Part shown: one piece after another, positions 23,236-36,045 of the stretch | How the letters are laid out: each line of letters opens with the position of its first letter | Position numbering within the stretch: position 1 is the stretch's first letter | Assembly (NCBI RefSeq): GCF_024713975.1 | Contig: NC_091114.1 | Location: 5,924,001-5,988,000 of the forward strand | DNA length: 64,000 nucleotides | Source: Paralichthys olivaceus | Taxonomy: Eukaryota; Chordata; Actinopteri; Pleuronectiformes; Paralichthyidae | Direction: 5' to 3' | Position numbers and translations under genes: made by a program | Notes under the pieces: model-generated | What the model was told of the DNA's origin: nothing | Database searches by the model: none | What the model saw: only the letters and a program-made list of their open reading frames with translations

Positions 23236-25400
23236 AATCAAATCAAATCAAATTTTATTTGTATAGCCCAAATTCACAATACACATTTTGCCTCAGAGGG
23301 CTTTCCAACCTTTACAGGTAGTGACACCCTCTGTCCTTAGACCCTTGGTTCAAGTGAGGAAAAACTTGCCCTCAAAAAACCCTTTTAACAGGGAAAAGAA
23401 GGTGGAAGAATCCTCAGGGAGAGCCACAGAGGAGGGCTCCCTCTCCCAGGACAGACAGACGTGCAATGGATGTCACATGTACAGAACAAAGCAACAGAAA
23501 CAGATTATACAATTACAATGAAAAACAATGATTACAGTAGCAGTGGTGGTAATATGTAACAATGCTACAATAATAAACAAGTTAATATTAATGTCATAGA
23601 ATTATGACTAATAGTAATAACAAGAGTGAATGTCAGGCAGGGCCATGGCAGTAGTGGGAACCACGATCGAATACAGGGAGCAGCCATGAACCATGAGAAC
23701 CTGCTGGACGAGAGAGCACAGAAACTCCAGGGAAGAAGTTTAGTTAGTAACATGCATTAATGAGACATGTATGTTTAGAGATGGGGATGAATAGAGAGAG
23801 AGGGGGGGTGTCCCCCGGCAGTCTAATCCTATAGCAGCATAACTAAGGGCTGACCTGAGCCAGCCCTAACTATAAGCTCTATCAAAGAGGAAAGTCTTAA
23901 GTCTACTCTTAAAAGTGTTGACCGTGTCTGCCTCCCGAACCCAAAATGGTAGTTTGTTCCACAGAAGAGGAGCTTGATAACTGAAAGCTCTGGCTCCCAA
24001 TCTACTTTTGGAGACTATGGGAACCACAAGGAACCCAGCATTCTGAGAGCGTAGTGTTCTGGAGGGGTAGTAGGGTACTATGAGCTCTTTGAGATATGAT
24101 GGTGCTTGCCCATGAAGAGCTTTGTATGTGAGGAGGATAATTTTAAATTCTATTCTGGATTTAACCGGTAGCCAATGTGAAGAAGCCAAAATGGGAGAGA
24201 TGTGATCTCTGATCTTGGTTCCTGTTAGAACACGTGCAGCAGCATTCTGAATTAGCTGCAAAGTCCTAAGAGACTTATTGGAGCAACCTGATAACAAAGA
24301 GTTGCAATAGTCCAGCCTAGAAGTAACAAATGCATGGACCAGTTTTTCTGCATCCGTTTCAGAAACAATGCGTCGATGTTACGTAAGTGGAAGAAAGCAG
24401 TCTTTGAAATTTGTTTTATATGGACATTAAAGGAAAGATCCTGATCAAAAACAACTCTGAGATTCTTAATGGTGGAGCTGGAGGCCAGGGTGATCCCGTC
24501 CAAAGTAACTACGTCTCTAGAAAGAGAGTTTCTGAGGTTTTTGGGTTCAATTACAAGAACTTCAGTCTTGTCTGAATTTAGCATCAGAAAATTGTAGGTC
24601 TTCCAACTTTTTATATTCTTAAGACATTCTTGAAGTTTAATTAACTGATTGGTTTCATCAGGCTTGATCGATAAGTATAATTGGGTGTCATCGGCATAAA
24701 AATGAAAATTAATGGAGTGATTCCTAATAATGTTCCCAAAAGGAATCATATATAAACTGAATAGAAGTGGTCCTAACACAGAACCTTGTGGGACTCTGTG
24801 ACAAACTTTGGTATGTACGGAGGATTCATCATTGATATGAACAAACTGAGATTAATCTAAAAAATAGGACTTAAACCAGCTTAAGGCGGTTCCTTTGATG
24901 CCAATTTGATGTTCCAGTCTCTGTAAAAGAATTTGATGGTCAATGGTGTCGAATGCAGCACTGAGATCTAACAAGACAAGTTCAGAGATGAGTCCTTTGT
25001 CTGAAGCCATTAGGAGGTCATTTGTAACTTTGACTAGTGCAGTCTCTGTGCTATGATGCACTCTAAATCCTGACTGAAAATCCTCAAATAAACTGTTCTT
25101 ATGGAGAAAGTCACGCAGCTGATTGGCTACAGCTTTCTCAAGGATCTTCGAGAGAAAGGGAAGATTTGATAATGGTCTGTAATTGGCTAAAACCTCTGGA
25201 TCTAGAGTGGACTTTTTAAGTAGAGGTTGAATTACAGCTACTTTAAAGAACTGTGGTACAAATCCTGATAATAAAGACAGATTAATCATAGTCAAAAAAG
25301 AAGGGCTAACTAGAGGTAGAACATCCTTGAGCAGCCTGGTTGGGATGGGGTCTAAGAGACAGGTGGATGGCTTTGATGAAGAAATTAATGAAATCTCATG
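23236..25400 (-). mobile_element. 5'-truncated L2/Maui-type LINE
   Basis: Reverse transcriptase pieces read on the minus strand: [17 protein letters not shown], the [12 protein letters not shown] motif A block, [22 protein letters not shown] (catalytic YADD, near 24690), then the C-terminal WLPVKSRIEFKI to LFDRAYS. The last coding codons are near 23866, followed by a 3' UTR ending in the GGGCTATACAAATAAAATT type tail with ATTTG/TTTGA repeats at 23236-23260. The endonuclease is missing and there is a stop after FKSYFLD plus a frame change near 24290, so it is inactive. It separates type A copies 3 and 4. Confidence 0.85.
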
Positions 25401-26127
25401 GTTTAGATAGAAAACCTTTTACTGCTGGTGCAGCAGTACAGCAGAGAGAGACTTCCGTGTGACTGTGTGTTTAATTAATCACGTCAGTCATAGGTCACAG
25501 CAAAAAAGACAGTGAAAATACTTTTACCACAGTTTCCATGTCTGTTGAATAAGTCACAAATATATATATTTGCAACACTTCCTGTTCCTGTTTCAAAGTA
25601 CAACACACTATCTCTCTGTAGACTGAATCCATTCATTTGTTTTAACAAGGTTTATATTGTTATTATTGTAGGACAGGAAGATGCACAGCTTCATATCATA
25701 GTGTTCTGGCATTTAGTTGAGAACGAACCTTCTTTTATTCAAGGAAATACAGACGTCATCACCTCACGTAGCAGCTTCTCAGCAGACACACTCCCTACGT
25801 GAACACACAGCAGATCAAAGACACAGGCGTCACCCGCTGCACACACACACACACGGAGCCACAAACTTTCATTACATGAAGTTTAATCACTGTTTTCTAC
25901 ATGTCATCGTCAAAGTGTCAAACCAACAAAGACCAACAGCAACTGTCCAAACATTGCCCCCCCCCCACACACGTTGTTGTTGTATTTTATCATTAATCAC
26001 AAAAAAAGCAACATTTATATTTGGAAAAAGGATAAAAAAGCATAACAGACCAGAATCATGCTCCACCACTAAAGAAAGACTGAGAAATCCCACATCTCAA
26101 ACAAAGACGGTTCTAAAACACACAATT
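25401..26127. other. LINE flank and 3' UTR of type A copy 4
   Basis: 25401-25730 holds nothing recognisable. From 25731 it matches the 3' UTRs of the other type A genes, with the minus-strand AATAAA at 25734-25739 and a C-run near 25968. Confidence 0.55.
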
Positions 26128-28168
26128 CTACAGTTTAACACCTGAGTACACACATTCATCCCTGGTGTTGTCCCTCTGTCGTCTTGATCTGCTGGCCACT
26201 TTCACATTTAACGCAGCGTAATGGAGGCCATCTGCATCTTGGTTGCCCTAGAAACGACATATAAGTACATCAAGATGGCTCCTGATGAAAAACGTATTTG
26301 TTGTGGAATGTAAATTTCACACTTAAAAAGATTATATTTACCTCTGCATTTGTTGTGGAGGGAGATGATGGTTGTGTACAAGACTCTGGGTATGAAACAC
26401 ATATAAAAACTTTGAGTCACTCTTTTGTCCACACATGTACTGTTAGGTGCCTTTACCTCTTAACCTGATTTGAACCTTGGTTTTTAATTTAATTTGAAAC
26501 ATGAAACTTTAATTCATGTTTTATGATTCATGCATTTATTTATGAAATGTTTTAAGGTGTCCTTATCTAGAAAGGTGCCGTGAAATAAAATGTGTTATCA
26601 TTTTGCTCAAAATCTAAACTGAACTCTATCTAGAGATGAGTGGTTACCTGAACATCTCCAGCATGTTCTCTTGTTTATCTTGTACAGTAACACAGCCAGC
26701 AAAACACTGATGGTGAATGTCAAAGCTCCACTCAGGAAAAACACCGTCCAGTTCACCTCATCTGCAACAGGAGAAATTCTATTAATTCTTTCTCTTCTTT
26801 TTTGAATTTTCATTTAACTTTGCAAGAAAAGAGACAACACAAGACATTTCTATATTAAAAGAAAAAATAGTATTAATAATTATAATAACAAAACCAATAA
26901 TCATGTAATAACATTAACACTCATAATCGTATAAAAATAATGATTATGATATGAACCATCTGACCACTATAACAACCATCACAATAATAATAATAGTAAT
27001 AATAATATGATAATTGAGGGAAAAAAAGAAAAGAAAAAAAGCTGCACTCATACTTAATAATTCACGTCTTGTCACCACTAGTGTTATTTATAATAACAGT
27101 ATATTATAACCATTACTATGATCATCGTTATCATCACCAATTATAATCATAAATAAAAAATTCTACTTAGTTGCGGTGCACACCACCACCGTCCACTGGT
27201 GGTGAAGCATTGTTGGGTCACCGTCAGGAGGGACATTCAGACAGGACAGGATTTTACCAATTGTTTGGTCCCAACTGTCACAATACATCAAGTGAGACAG
27301 TCTCTGGTAGTGACTCACCATCAACGTCCAGCTTGGTCCCGTTTCCAAACATCATGTGTCCACATGCAGCGACAGCACAGTAGTAGGTCCCAGCATGAGA
27401 ACGGTTCAGTGTCATTGACAAGTTGTAGACACAGGTGTGTGTCTGTGTGTCAGGTTTCCTCTCACACTGATCCTTCCTGTCTCCGTGGGTGTAAATGAGT
27501 CCTGACTGAGGTACTTCAGAGATCTTGAACCAGTAAACACTGTGTTCTCCATCACAGGTCCCAGTGTGAACTGTACAGCTGAGAGTCACAGAGCCTCCTG
27601 GCTGGATGTTCTCAGACTGATGCACCAGAGCCTGGATGTTCAACCCTGAACCTTTCACACTGACAGTGACGCCCTCCATGAACTCAAACTCAAATGAACG
27701 ACTCTTTGAACAGTAGTAAGTAGCTGAGTCTGAAAGTTGCACATCTGAGATTTTTAGGTGACTCACAACATCAGTAGATTCCAGAGTGAAGCGTGAATTG
27801 TTCTTGAATTCATTTAATAATGAAAAATCTTTAGAGAATTTGTAAGTCATTGCGATTGATCGAGGCTTCTGTCCTGGTGTTTGCTTGAACCAATAAATCA
27901 TCTTGTCCCCCTCATAGAAACACTGGAAAGTCAAGTTGTCTCCAACATCAACTGATGTAAATCCACTCTCTTGTTGAGACAAGATAAAATGATGCATCTG
28001 AACTGAAGAGAAAAAGGAGAAAAGCAAAACAACAGTTAATTTTATGTGACAGAAATGAAATCGTAATCAGCATCAGGACCGACTGAATATTTATAAAACA
28101 CACAACTCACCCATTTTCCCGAAGAGGAAACATGTCAGGTAGAGAATGAACTGCGGAGATGTCATCAT
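26128..28168 (-). CDS. nitr: NITR type A, copy 4 (ITIM receptor)
   Basis: Exons in reading order are 28168-28111, 28002-27319, 26761-26648, 26385-26342 and 26247-26128, giving 339 residues. V: LTFQCFYEGDKMIYWFKQ, one residue shorter in CDR1 than copy 3; framework change RSIAMTYK; CDR3-like SKSRSFEFEFMEG, which is closer to type B copy 1 than to type A neighbours. I: six cysteines, with J-like end reading HMMFGNGTKLDV. Membrane and tail are as in other type A genes, with ITIM LHYAAL. No lesion seen. Its 5' flank is the type B spacer, so this copy marks a junction between the two gene types. Confidence 0.9.
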
Positions 28169-28344
28169 GTTGAAATCGTCGTGTTGAATGACAAACAGCC
28201 CGACACTTTCTCCTCTCTTCAGAGTAAAGACTTGTGTTGATTGGCCAGCAGGGCAACACTGGTCACATGATCACTGCCACCTATGAAGTGAATCTTTGTT
28301 CTTTAAATAGAATCACATGGTGAGAGACATCTGAAGCACTTAGA

Positions 28345-29285
28345 GTACATTATACTACTACTACTACAGGTCTCTACCTCTTCCCTGTTATGCAAGAGAT
28401 TATGTTTCTTACAATGTTGAAGAAAGTGATGGAAAAATCTTGGATCAGCCCCTTTTGTCCAGATCTGAACCCAAATGTAACGGGTTATTTCTTGGCCCAT
28501 GCTCTTTCCCTCTCCCAACCAGCCAACCAGACAAGACAGGGGTGAAAACATAACCTCCTTAGTGGAGGAAACAGTTTTAAGAGTCACATTGTAGAGTAAC
28601 TGCTCTTGAAACTTTCAGACGTGACATGTACATGACACACATTCATAGTTTATTACGACGTGTGACTTGAAAACAAAAAGATATCATCAAAGATGAGGGC
28701 AGTGGTTTGTGTACTACATCAGAAAATGTGATCATGTTTTGTGAGATCTCTTTTTATTTGCTGTGGGCTGTGGGGAACTTGTTCTATTGCTTCATCTGCC
28801 CCTTTCAAGTCCCACAGACTGGATCATGGCTACCATGTGGTTGATGGAGTAATAAATATGATTCCATGAGTAATGATTTCACATTTTATTTGTGGATATG
28901 TGTGAGTTTAACACTTTGAATCCCTATTTCATGACACTGCTTGATGAGAGCAACTTCTGGTCATTTCATTACTGTTTACTTGAAATATTCTGCTGGGGTG
29001 AAGTGAAGACACTGCAGAGACTTCCTGTTTGAAAGTGCTCAGACAAAGAGAGCAGAGGGTCTTTAGACTGTCGACCACACAGAGGCTAAATAAAGATCCT
29101 CACATGTGAGGTGTACGAAATGTTTAAACATGTGTTTAAGTTCAAGAAGTATATTCTGTACTTAGTGGGAGTGGAAAATATGGCAACTGACAACATCAAA
29201 TTAGTTTGGCTGATTTAAAATCTTTATTTATTTTGCATTAAAAAGCTTTACATTCAGAATGTATGGAAGTGAAACATGTTCAGCT
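28345..29285. other. NITR spacer; no gene seen
   Basis: Aligns by eye with 8441-9380. Contains the 3' UTR and AATAAA of type B copy 2 near 29220. Confidence 0.6.
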
Positions 29286-32249
29286 CTAGATCTTTACACT
29301 GGAGTACACACATTCAGTCCTGTCACCGTCTCTTTGTCTTCTTGCTCTGCTGAACCTGTGCTCCATTAAAGCAGCGTAATGTAGGTTGTCTGCATCTTGA
29401 TGAACCTGCTAATAAAACATAAAAGTCATTTGCCATATTAGGAGGACATGTGTCTGAACGTAGCTGATGTAGACAAGTGTTGAGAACAGAATTATTAAAG
29501 TCTAACTTCACCCAAAGTCCATGGAAATTTAAAAACTGCTGTTAGAATGCAGCGCTGGGAGGTGGGGCTAAGACACATGTACGACATACGAATTAGTTTG
29601 CTAAAGCTAAGTTATCTATATCGTCTATGGTCAACAACTCCCGTAGCAGCACACACACTTCTGCAACAGAAATATCGCTGTGTAAATATATATAAAACTT
29701 TCATGACGAAGAGACGTCCCAAATGGTTTACTCTACGGAAGCATTGGTCCTGCAAGTTCCAAGACGGTTTGAAACACTAGGTGGCGTTATGAGCCATGTT
29801 CAACCCTTTAATGTAGATTGAAAAAAAAACAATGTATGTAATAAATGTGATACTGAAACCAGCATTAATGTATTTCATCAAAGATCAGTCATAGGATTTA
29901 ATTCTTAGTTCATTGGTCAAACAATATCAAAAAGTGTGTGGTAGATATTCAAAGCTACTAAAGTAGTGCAACACTAACACTTACCTCCATATTCAGAGCT
30001 GCTGCAGCTGCTTGAGAGTCTAGTTGTGACAAAAGACAACAACAAAAGTCTTATTCAAGATGCAATGAGCTGATGAACTGGATGTGGGGTGACTCTATTA
30101 GATGGATCAAAGGTCATGAAGTAAATTGGTCCATCACTTCATTGAGATTGAGTCATGGTGCAGTACTGCATAAACAAACACCAGCACTTTATTACCACTC
30201 TCAATCTGTGGCATGTGTAACCCATGCTTACCTGCACTCTGCTGCAGCTGTCTGGTTCAAATAGTTTTTGAGTCTGCATTGTGTTTAATTAGCACGGACA
30301 AGAACTTCATGCTATCGCCATTTTATTGCAATTCAAAAATAAGAACAGTGGGTCAGTTATGGCTCAAAACACAGTTCAAAACAGCTTCGTCGGTAAAGCA
30401 TCTTGGAGAAACTCCGAAGGAGTGCCAAAAATGGTAAGATGTCCAAAACTGTTTCAGTGTGTCTCAGCACTTGCGTTCGATGTCCAAAGCAGCCACCGGA
30501 AACTCCTACCCATGCTTGGTTCATCTCTCTTCCATTCATGGGTCTAATTCTCCTTCCGGTAGTGCGTAATGACGTAACGTACAGCACTCTGGAGGAGGGC
30601 GCCCTTAAACTTTATTCCCCAACCATTAAATAAATAAATTGTGGAAAGTGGAATTATAACCACAGAACCTCTGTTACACATGGACAATGTTTTTATGACA
30701 GTTATTTTCTTCAATGTACAAATTAGGATAATAAAATCTAAATGCATGATGCTGTTATTTAAATCAGTTTTAGAGAACAACTAGAATTGCACTCTGAAGA
30801 GTGCACACTGGCACCAAGGACCAACACTCCCCTCAAATTCAATATATACCATGAGTTGAAATATTTCTACAACATTTGCGTGATGCGATATCATGAAAGC
30901 CAATCAGCACTGGCAGGTCCTGGCACCCGTCAGTGCTAGTGGGTGCTCAAACTGGCCACTGATCAGCTTCAGGTAGCACTGGGTTGTGTTTGTTAGTGTG
31001 AACTTGGATAAGCACAAATCCTGCAACGTGTGAATGCACCATAAGAGATTTCCCTTTCTGTCCTTCAATGAATCTAGATGCTCAAGTAACATGTTGCAAC
31101 ACTAACTCATGAATGTCCTTACTGTTCTTCAGTATCATGCAAACTGAATTCATTACAACAAATATAAATGATGAGGATTACCTCACCTGAGCACTGGCAG
31201 CAGTTTGTCTTGGACGCTCTTTGTGTTGTGTAAGCCAGAGAAACAACCAGGATTGTGGTGAACGCCAAAGCTCCACTCAAGAAATACACCAAGTGAAGAT
31301 AGTCCACCACCTCTGCAGAGAGCCAGACATCAGGAGACATTACTGAGCTTTCCACCACTATTTAACAAATGTAACAATCTTTAAAAAACTCCTTGTTACC
31401 TTTAAAGTCCACTTTGGTCCCGTTTCCAAACAGTATGTGTCCACATGCAGCGACAGCACAGTAGTAGGTCCCAGCATGAGAACGGTTCAGTCTCATTGAC
31501 AAGTTGTAGACACAGGTGTGTGTCTGTGTGTCAGGTTTCCTCTCACACTGATCGTTCCTGTCTCCGTGGGTGTAAATGAGTCCTGACTGAGGTTCTTCAG
31601 AGTTCTTGAACCAGGAAACACTGTGTTCTCCATCACAGGTCCCAGTGTGAACTGTACAGCTGAGAGTCATGGAGCCTCCTGGCTGGATGTTCTCAGACTG
31701 ATGCACCAGAGCCTGGATGTTCAACCCTGAACCTTTCACACTGACAGTGACGCCCTCCATAAACTCAAACTCATATGAACGACTCTTGGAACAGTAGTAA
31801 GTAGCTGAGTCTGAAAGTTGCACATCTGAGATTTTTAGGTGACTCACAACATCAGTAGATTCCAGAGTGAAGCGTGGATTGTTCTTGAATTCATTCAATA
31901 ACGAAAAATCTTGAGAGAATTTGTAAGTCATTGAGATAATTCGAGGCTTCTGTCCTGGTGTTTGCTTGTACCAATAAATCTTATCGTCCCTCTCATAGAA
32001 ACACTTGAAAGTCAAGTTGTCTCCAACATCAACTGATTTAAATCCTCTGTGTTGATGAGACAAGATAAAATGATGCATCTGAACTGAAGAGAAAAAGGAG
32101 AAAAGCAAAATAACAGTTAATTTTATGGGACAGAAATGAAATCGTAATCAGCATCAGGACCGATTGAATATTTATAAAACACACAACTCACCCATTTCCC
32201 CGAAGAGGAAACATGTCAGGTAGAGAATGAACTGCGGAGATGTCATCAT
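29286..32249 (-). CDS. nitr: NITR type B, copy 2 (ITIM receptor, LTR in intron)
   Basis: Exons in reading order are 32249-32192, 32083-31400, 31312-31187, 30019-29985 and 29405-29286, giving 340 residues. V: FKCFYERDDKIYWYKQTPG, CDR2-like KFSQDFSLLNEF, CDR3-like SKSRSYEFEFMEG. I: a methionine in PGGSMTLSC, otherwise the six-cysteine pattern, with J-like FGNGTKVDF. Tail: ITIM LHYAAL and CVYSSVKI. The intron between the membrane and 35-nt exons carries a solo LTR (30216-30678) shared with copy 4, making it longer than in copies 1 and 3. Splice sites on both sides are intact. Confidence 0.9.
30216..30678. mobile_element. Solo LTR in NITR intron
   Basis: Ends TGTAAC...GTTACA (terminal inverted repeat, TG/CA), flanked by CATG target repeats at 30212-30215 and 30679-30682. 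The empty site reads GGCATGGACAATG in type B copies 1 and 3. An AATAAA lies near the right end. No internal region remains, so it is a fossil. Family unresolved (gypsy-like or retrovirus-like). It predates the split of type B copies 2 and 4. Confidence 0.7.
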
Positions 32250-32399
32250 GTTGAAATCGTCGTGTTGAATGACAAACAGCCCGACACTTTCTCCTCTCTT
32301 CAGAGTAAAGACTTGTGTTGATTGGCCAGCAGGACAACACTGATCACATGATCACTGCTACCTATGATGTGAATCTTTGTTCTTTAAATAGAACCACAT

Positions 32400-33366
32400 G
32401 GTGAGAGACATCTGAAGCACTTAGAGTACATTATACTACTACTACTACAGGTCTCTACCTCTTCCCTGTTATGTAAGAGATTATGTGTCTTACAATGTTG
32501 AAGAAAGTGATGGAAAAATCTTGGATCAGCCCCTTTTGTCCAGATCTGAACCCAAATGTAACGGGTTATTTCTTGGCCCATGCTCTATCCCTCTCCCAAC
32601 CAGCCAACCAGACAAGACAGGGGTGAAAACATAACCTCCTCAGTGGAGGAAACAGTTATAAGAGTCACATTGTAGAGTAACTGCTCTTGAAACTTTCAGA
32701 CGTGACATGTACATGACACACATTCATAGTTTATTACGACGTGTGACTTGAAAACAAAAAGATATCAGCAAAGATGAGGGCAGTGGTTTGTGTACTACAT
32801 CAGAAAATGTGATCATATTTTGTGAGATCTCTTTTTATTTGCTGTGGGCTGTGGGGAACTTGTTCTATTGCTTCATCTGCCCCTTTCAAGTCCCACAGAC
32901 TGGATCATGGCTACCATGTGGTTGATAGAGTAATAAATATGATTTCATGAGTAATGATTTCACATTTTATTTGTGGATATGTGTGAGTTTAACACTTTGA
33001 ATCCCTATTTCATGACACTGCTTGATGAGAGCAACTTCTGGTCATTTCATTACTGTTTACTTAAATATTCTGCTGGGGTGAAGTGAAGACACTGCAGAGA
33101 CTTCCTGTTTGAAAGTGCTCAGACAAAGAGAGCAGAGGGTCTTTAGACTGTCGACCACACAGAGGCTAAATAAAGATCCTCACATGTGAGGTGTACGGAA
33201 TTATTAAATAACGTGTTTAAGTTCAAGAAGTATATTCTGTATTTAGTGGGAGTGGAAAAAATGGCAACTGACAACATCAAATTAGTTTGGCTGATTTAAT
33301 ATCTTTATTTGTTTTGCATTAAAAAGCTTTACATTCAGAATGTATGGAAGTGAAACATGTTCAGCT
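32400..33366. other. NITR spacer; no gene seen
   Basis: Same spacer family as 8441-9380; includes the 3' UTR of type B copy 3. Confidence 0.6.
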
Positions 33367-35749
33367 CTAGATCTTTACACTGGAGTACACACATTCAGTC
33401 CTGTCACCGTCTGTTTGTCTTCTTGCTCTGCTGAACCTGTGCTCCATTAAAGCAGCGTAATGTAGGTTGTCTGCATCTTGATGAACCTGCTAATAAAACA
33501 TAAAAGTCATTTTCCATATTAGGAGGACATGTGTCTGAACGTAGCTGATGTAGACAAGTGTTGAGAACAGAATTATTAAAGTCTAACTTCACCCAAAGTC
33601 CATGGAAATTTAAAAACTGCTGTTAGAATGCAGCGCTGGGAGGTGGGGCTAAGACACATGTACGACATACGAATTAGTTTGCTAAAGCTAAGTTATCTAT
33701 ATTGTCTATGGTCAACAACTCCTGTAGCAGCACACACACTTCTGCAACAGAAATATCGCTGTGTAAATATATATAAAACTGTCATGACGAAGAGACGTCC
33801 CAAATGGTTTACTCTATGGAAGCATTGGTCCTGCAAGTTCCAAGATTGTTTGAAACACTAGGTGGCGTTATGAGCCATGTTCAACCCTTTAATGTAGATT
33901 GAAAAAAAAAAATGAATGCAATAAATGTGATATTGAAACCAGCATTAATGTATTTCATCAAAGATCAGTCATAGGATTTAATTCTTAGTTCATTGGTCAA
34001 ACAATATCAAAAAGTGTATGGTAGCAATTCAAAGCTACTAAAGTAGTGCAACACTAACACTTACCTCCATATTCAGAGCTGCTGCAGCTGCTTGAGAGTC
34101 TAGTTGTGACAAAAGACAACAACAAAAGTCTTATTCAAGATGCAATGAGCTGATGAACTGGATGTGGGGTGACTCTATTAGATGGATCAAAAGTCATGAA
34201 GTAAATTGGTCCATCACTTCATTGAAATTGAGTCATGGTGCAGTACTGCATAAACAAACACCAGCACTTTATTACCACTCTCAATCTGTGGCATGGACAA
34301 TGTTTTCATGACGGTTATTTTCTTCAATGTACAAATAAGTATATTAAAATCTAAATGCATGATGCTGCAATAAAATCTGTTTTAGAGAACAACTAGAATG
34401 ACGTTGTGAAGAGCGCACACTGGCACCAAGGCCCAACACTCGCCTCAAATTCAATCTGATCAGCTTCAGGTAGCACTGGGTTGTGTTTGTTAGTGTGAAC
34501 GTGGATAAGCACAAATCCTGCAACGTGTGAATGCACCATAAGAGATTTCCCTTTCTGTCTTTCAATGAATCTAGATGCTCAAGTAACATGTTGCAACACT
34601 AACTCATGAATGTCTTTACTGTTCTTCAGTATCATGCAAACTGAATTCACATCAACAAATATAAATGATGAGGATTACCCCACCTGAGCACTGGCAGCAG
34701 TTTGTCTTGGACGCTCTTTGTGTTGTGTAAGCCAGAGAAACAACCAGGATTGTGGTGAACGCCAAAGCTCCACTCAAGAAATACACCAAGTGAAGATAGT
34801 CCACCACCTCTGCAGAGAGCCAGACATCAGGAGACATTACTGAGCTTTCCACCACTATTTAACAAATGTAACAATCTTTAAAAAACTCCTTGTTACCTTT
34901 AAAATCCACTTTGGTCCCGTTTCCAAACAGTATGTGTCCACATGCAGCGACAGCACAGTAGTAGGTCCCAGCATGAGAACGGTTCAGTGTCATTGACAAG
35001 TTGTAGACACAGGTGTGTGTCTGTGTGTCAGGTTTCCTCTCACACTGATCCTTCCTGTCTCCGTGGGTGTAAATGAGTCCTGACTGAGGTTCTTCAGAGT
35101 TCTTGAACCAGTAAACACTGTGTTCTCCACCACAGGTCCCAGTGTGAACTGTACAGCTGAGAGTCACAGAGCCTCCTGGCTGGATGTTCTCAGACTGATG
35201 CACCAGAGCCTGGATGTTCAACCCTGAACCTTTCACAATGACAGTGACGCCCTCCGTAAACTCAAACTCAAATGAATTACTCTTTAAACAGTAGTAAGTA
35301 GCTGAGTCTGAAAGTTGCACATCTGAGATTTTTAGGTGATTGACAACATCAGTAGATTCCAGAGTGAAGCGTGGATTGTTCTTGAATTCATTCAATAATG
35401 AAAAACTTTTTGATAACTTGTTTATCATTGAGATAATTTGAGGCTTCTGTCCTGGTGTCAGCTTGTACCAATAAATCTTAATGTCCTTCCTCTCATCGAA
35501 ACACTGGAAAGTCAAGTTGTCTCCAACATCAACTGATTTAAATCCTCTGTGTTGATGAGACAAGATAAAATGATGCATCTGAACTGAAGAGAAAAAGGAG
35601 AAAAGCAAAATAACAGTTAATTTTATGTGACAGAAATGAAATCGTAATCAGCATCAGGACCGACTGAATATTTATAAAACACACAACTCACCCATTTTCC
35701 CGAAGAGGAAACATGTCAGGTAGAGAATGAACTGCGGAGATGTCATCAT
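33367..35749 (-). CDS. nitr: NITR type B, copy 3 (most divergent V)
   Basis: Exons in reading order are 35749-35692, 35583-34897, 34809-34684, 34099-34065 and 33486-33367, giving 341 residues. V is the most divergent of the open copies: FQCFDERKDIKIYWYKLTPG, GQKPQIISMINKLSKSFSLL, DVVNHLKISD, CDR3-like LKSNSFEFEFTEG, and VTVIVKG where others have VTVSVKG. The I domain is standard and ends in FGNGTKVDF. The membrane-exon donor is GTGGGG instead of GTGAGG, still a GT donor but weaker. ITIM LHYAAL and CVYSSVKI are kept. Its intron lacks the LTR found in copies 2 and 4. Confidence 0.9.
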
Positions 35750-36045
35750 GTTGAAATCGTCGTGTTGAATGACAAACAGCCCGACACTTTCTCCTCTCTT
35801 CAGAGTAAAGACTTGTGTTGATTGGCCAGCAGGGCAACACTGGTCACATGATCACTGCTACCTATGATGTGAATCTTTGTTCTTTAAATAGAATCACATG
35901 GTGAGAGACATCTGAAGCACTTAGAGTACATTATACTACTACTACTACTACAAGTTTATTCAATGATTCATGTAGCACCTTTCATAACACAGTTACAAGG
36001 TGCTTTACAAGTTTAAAGTGAAGAATTGAGGACAAACAATAGAAA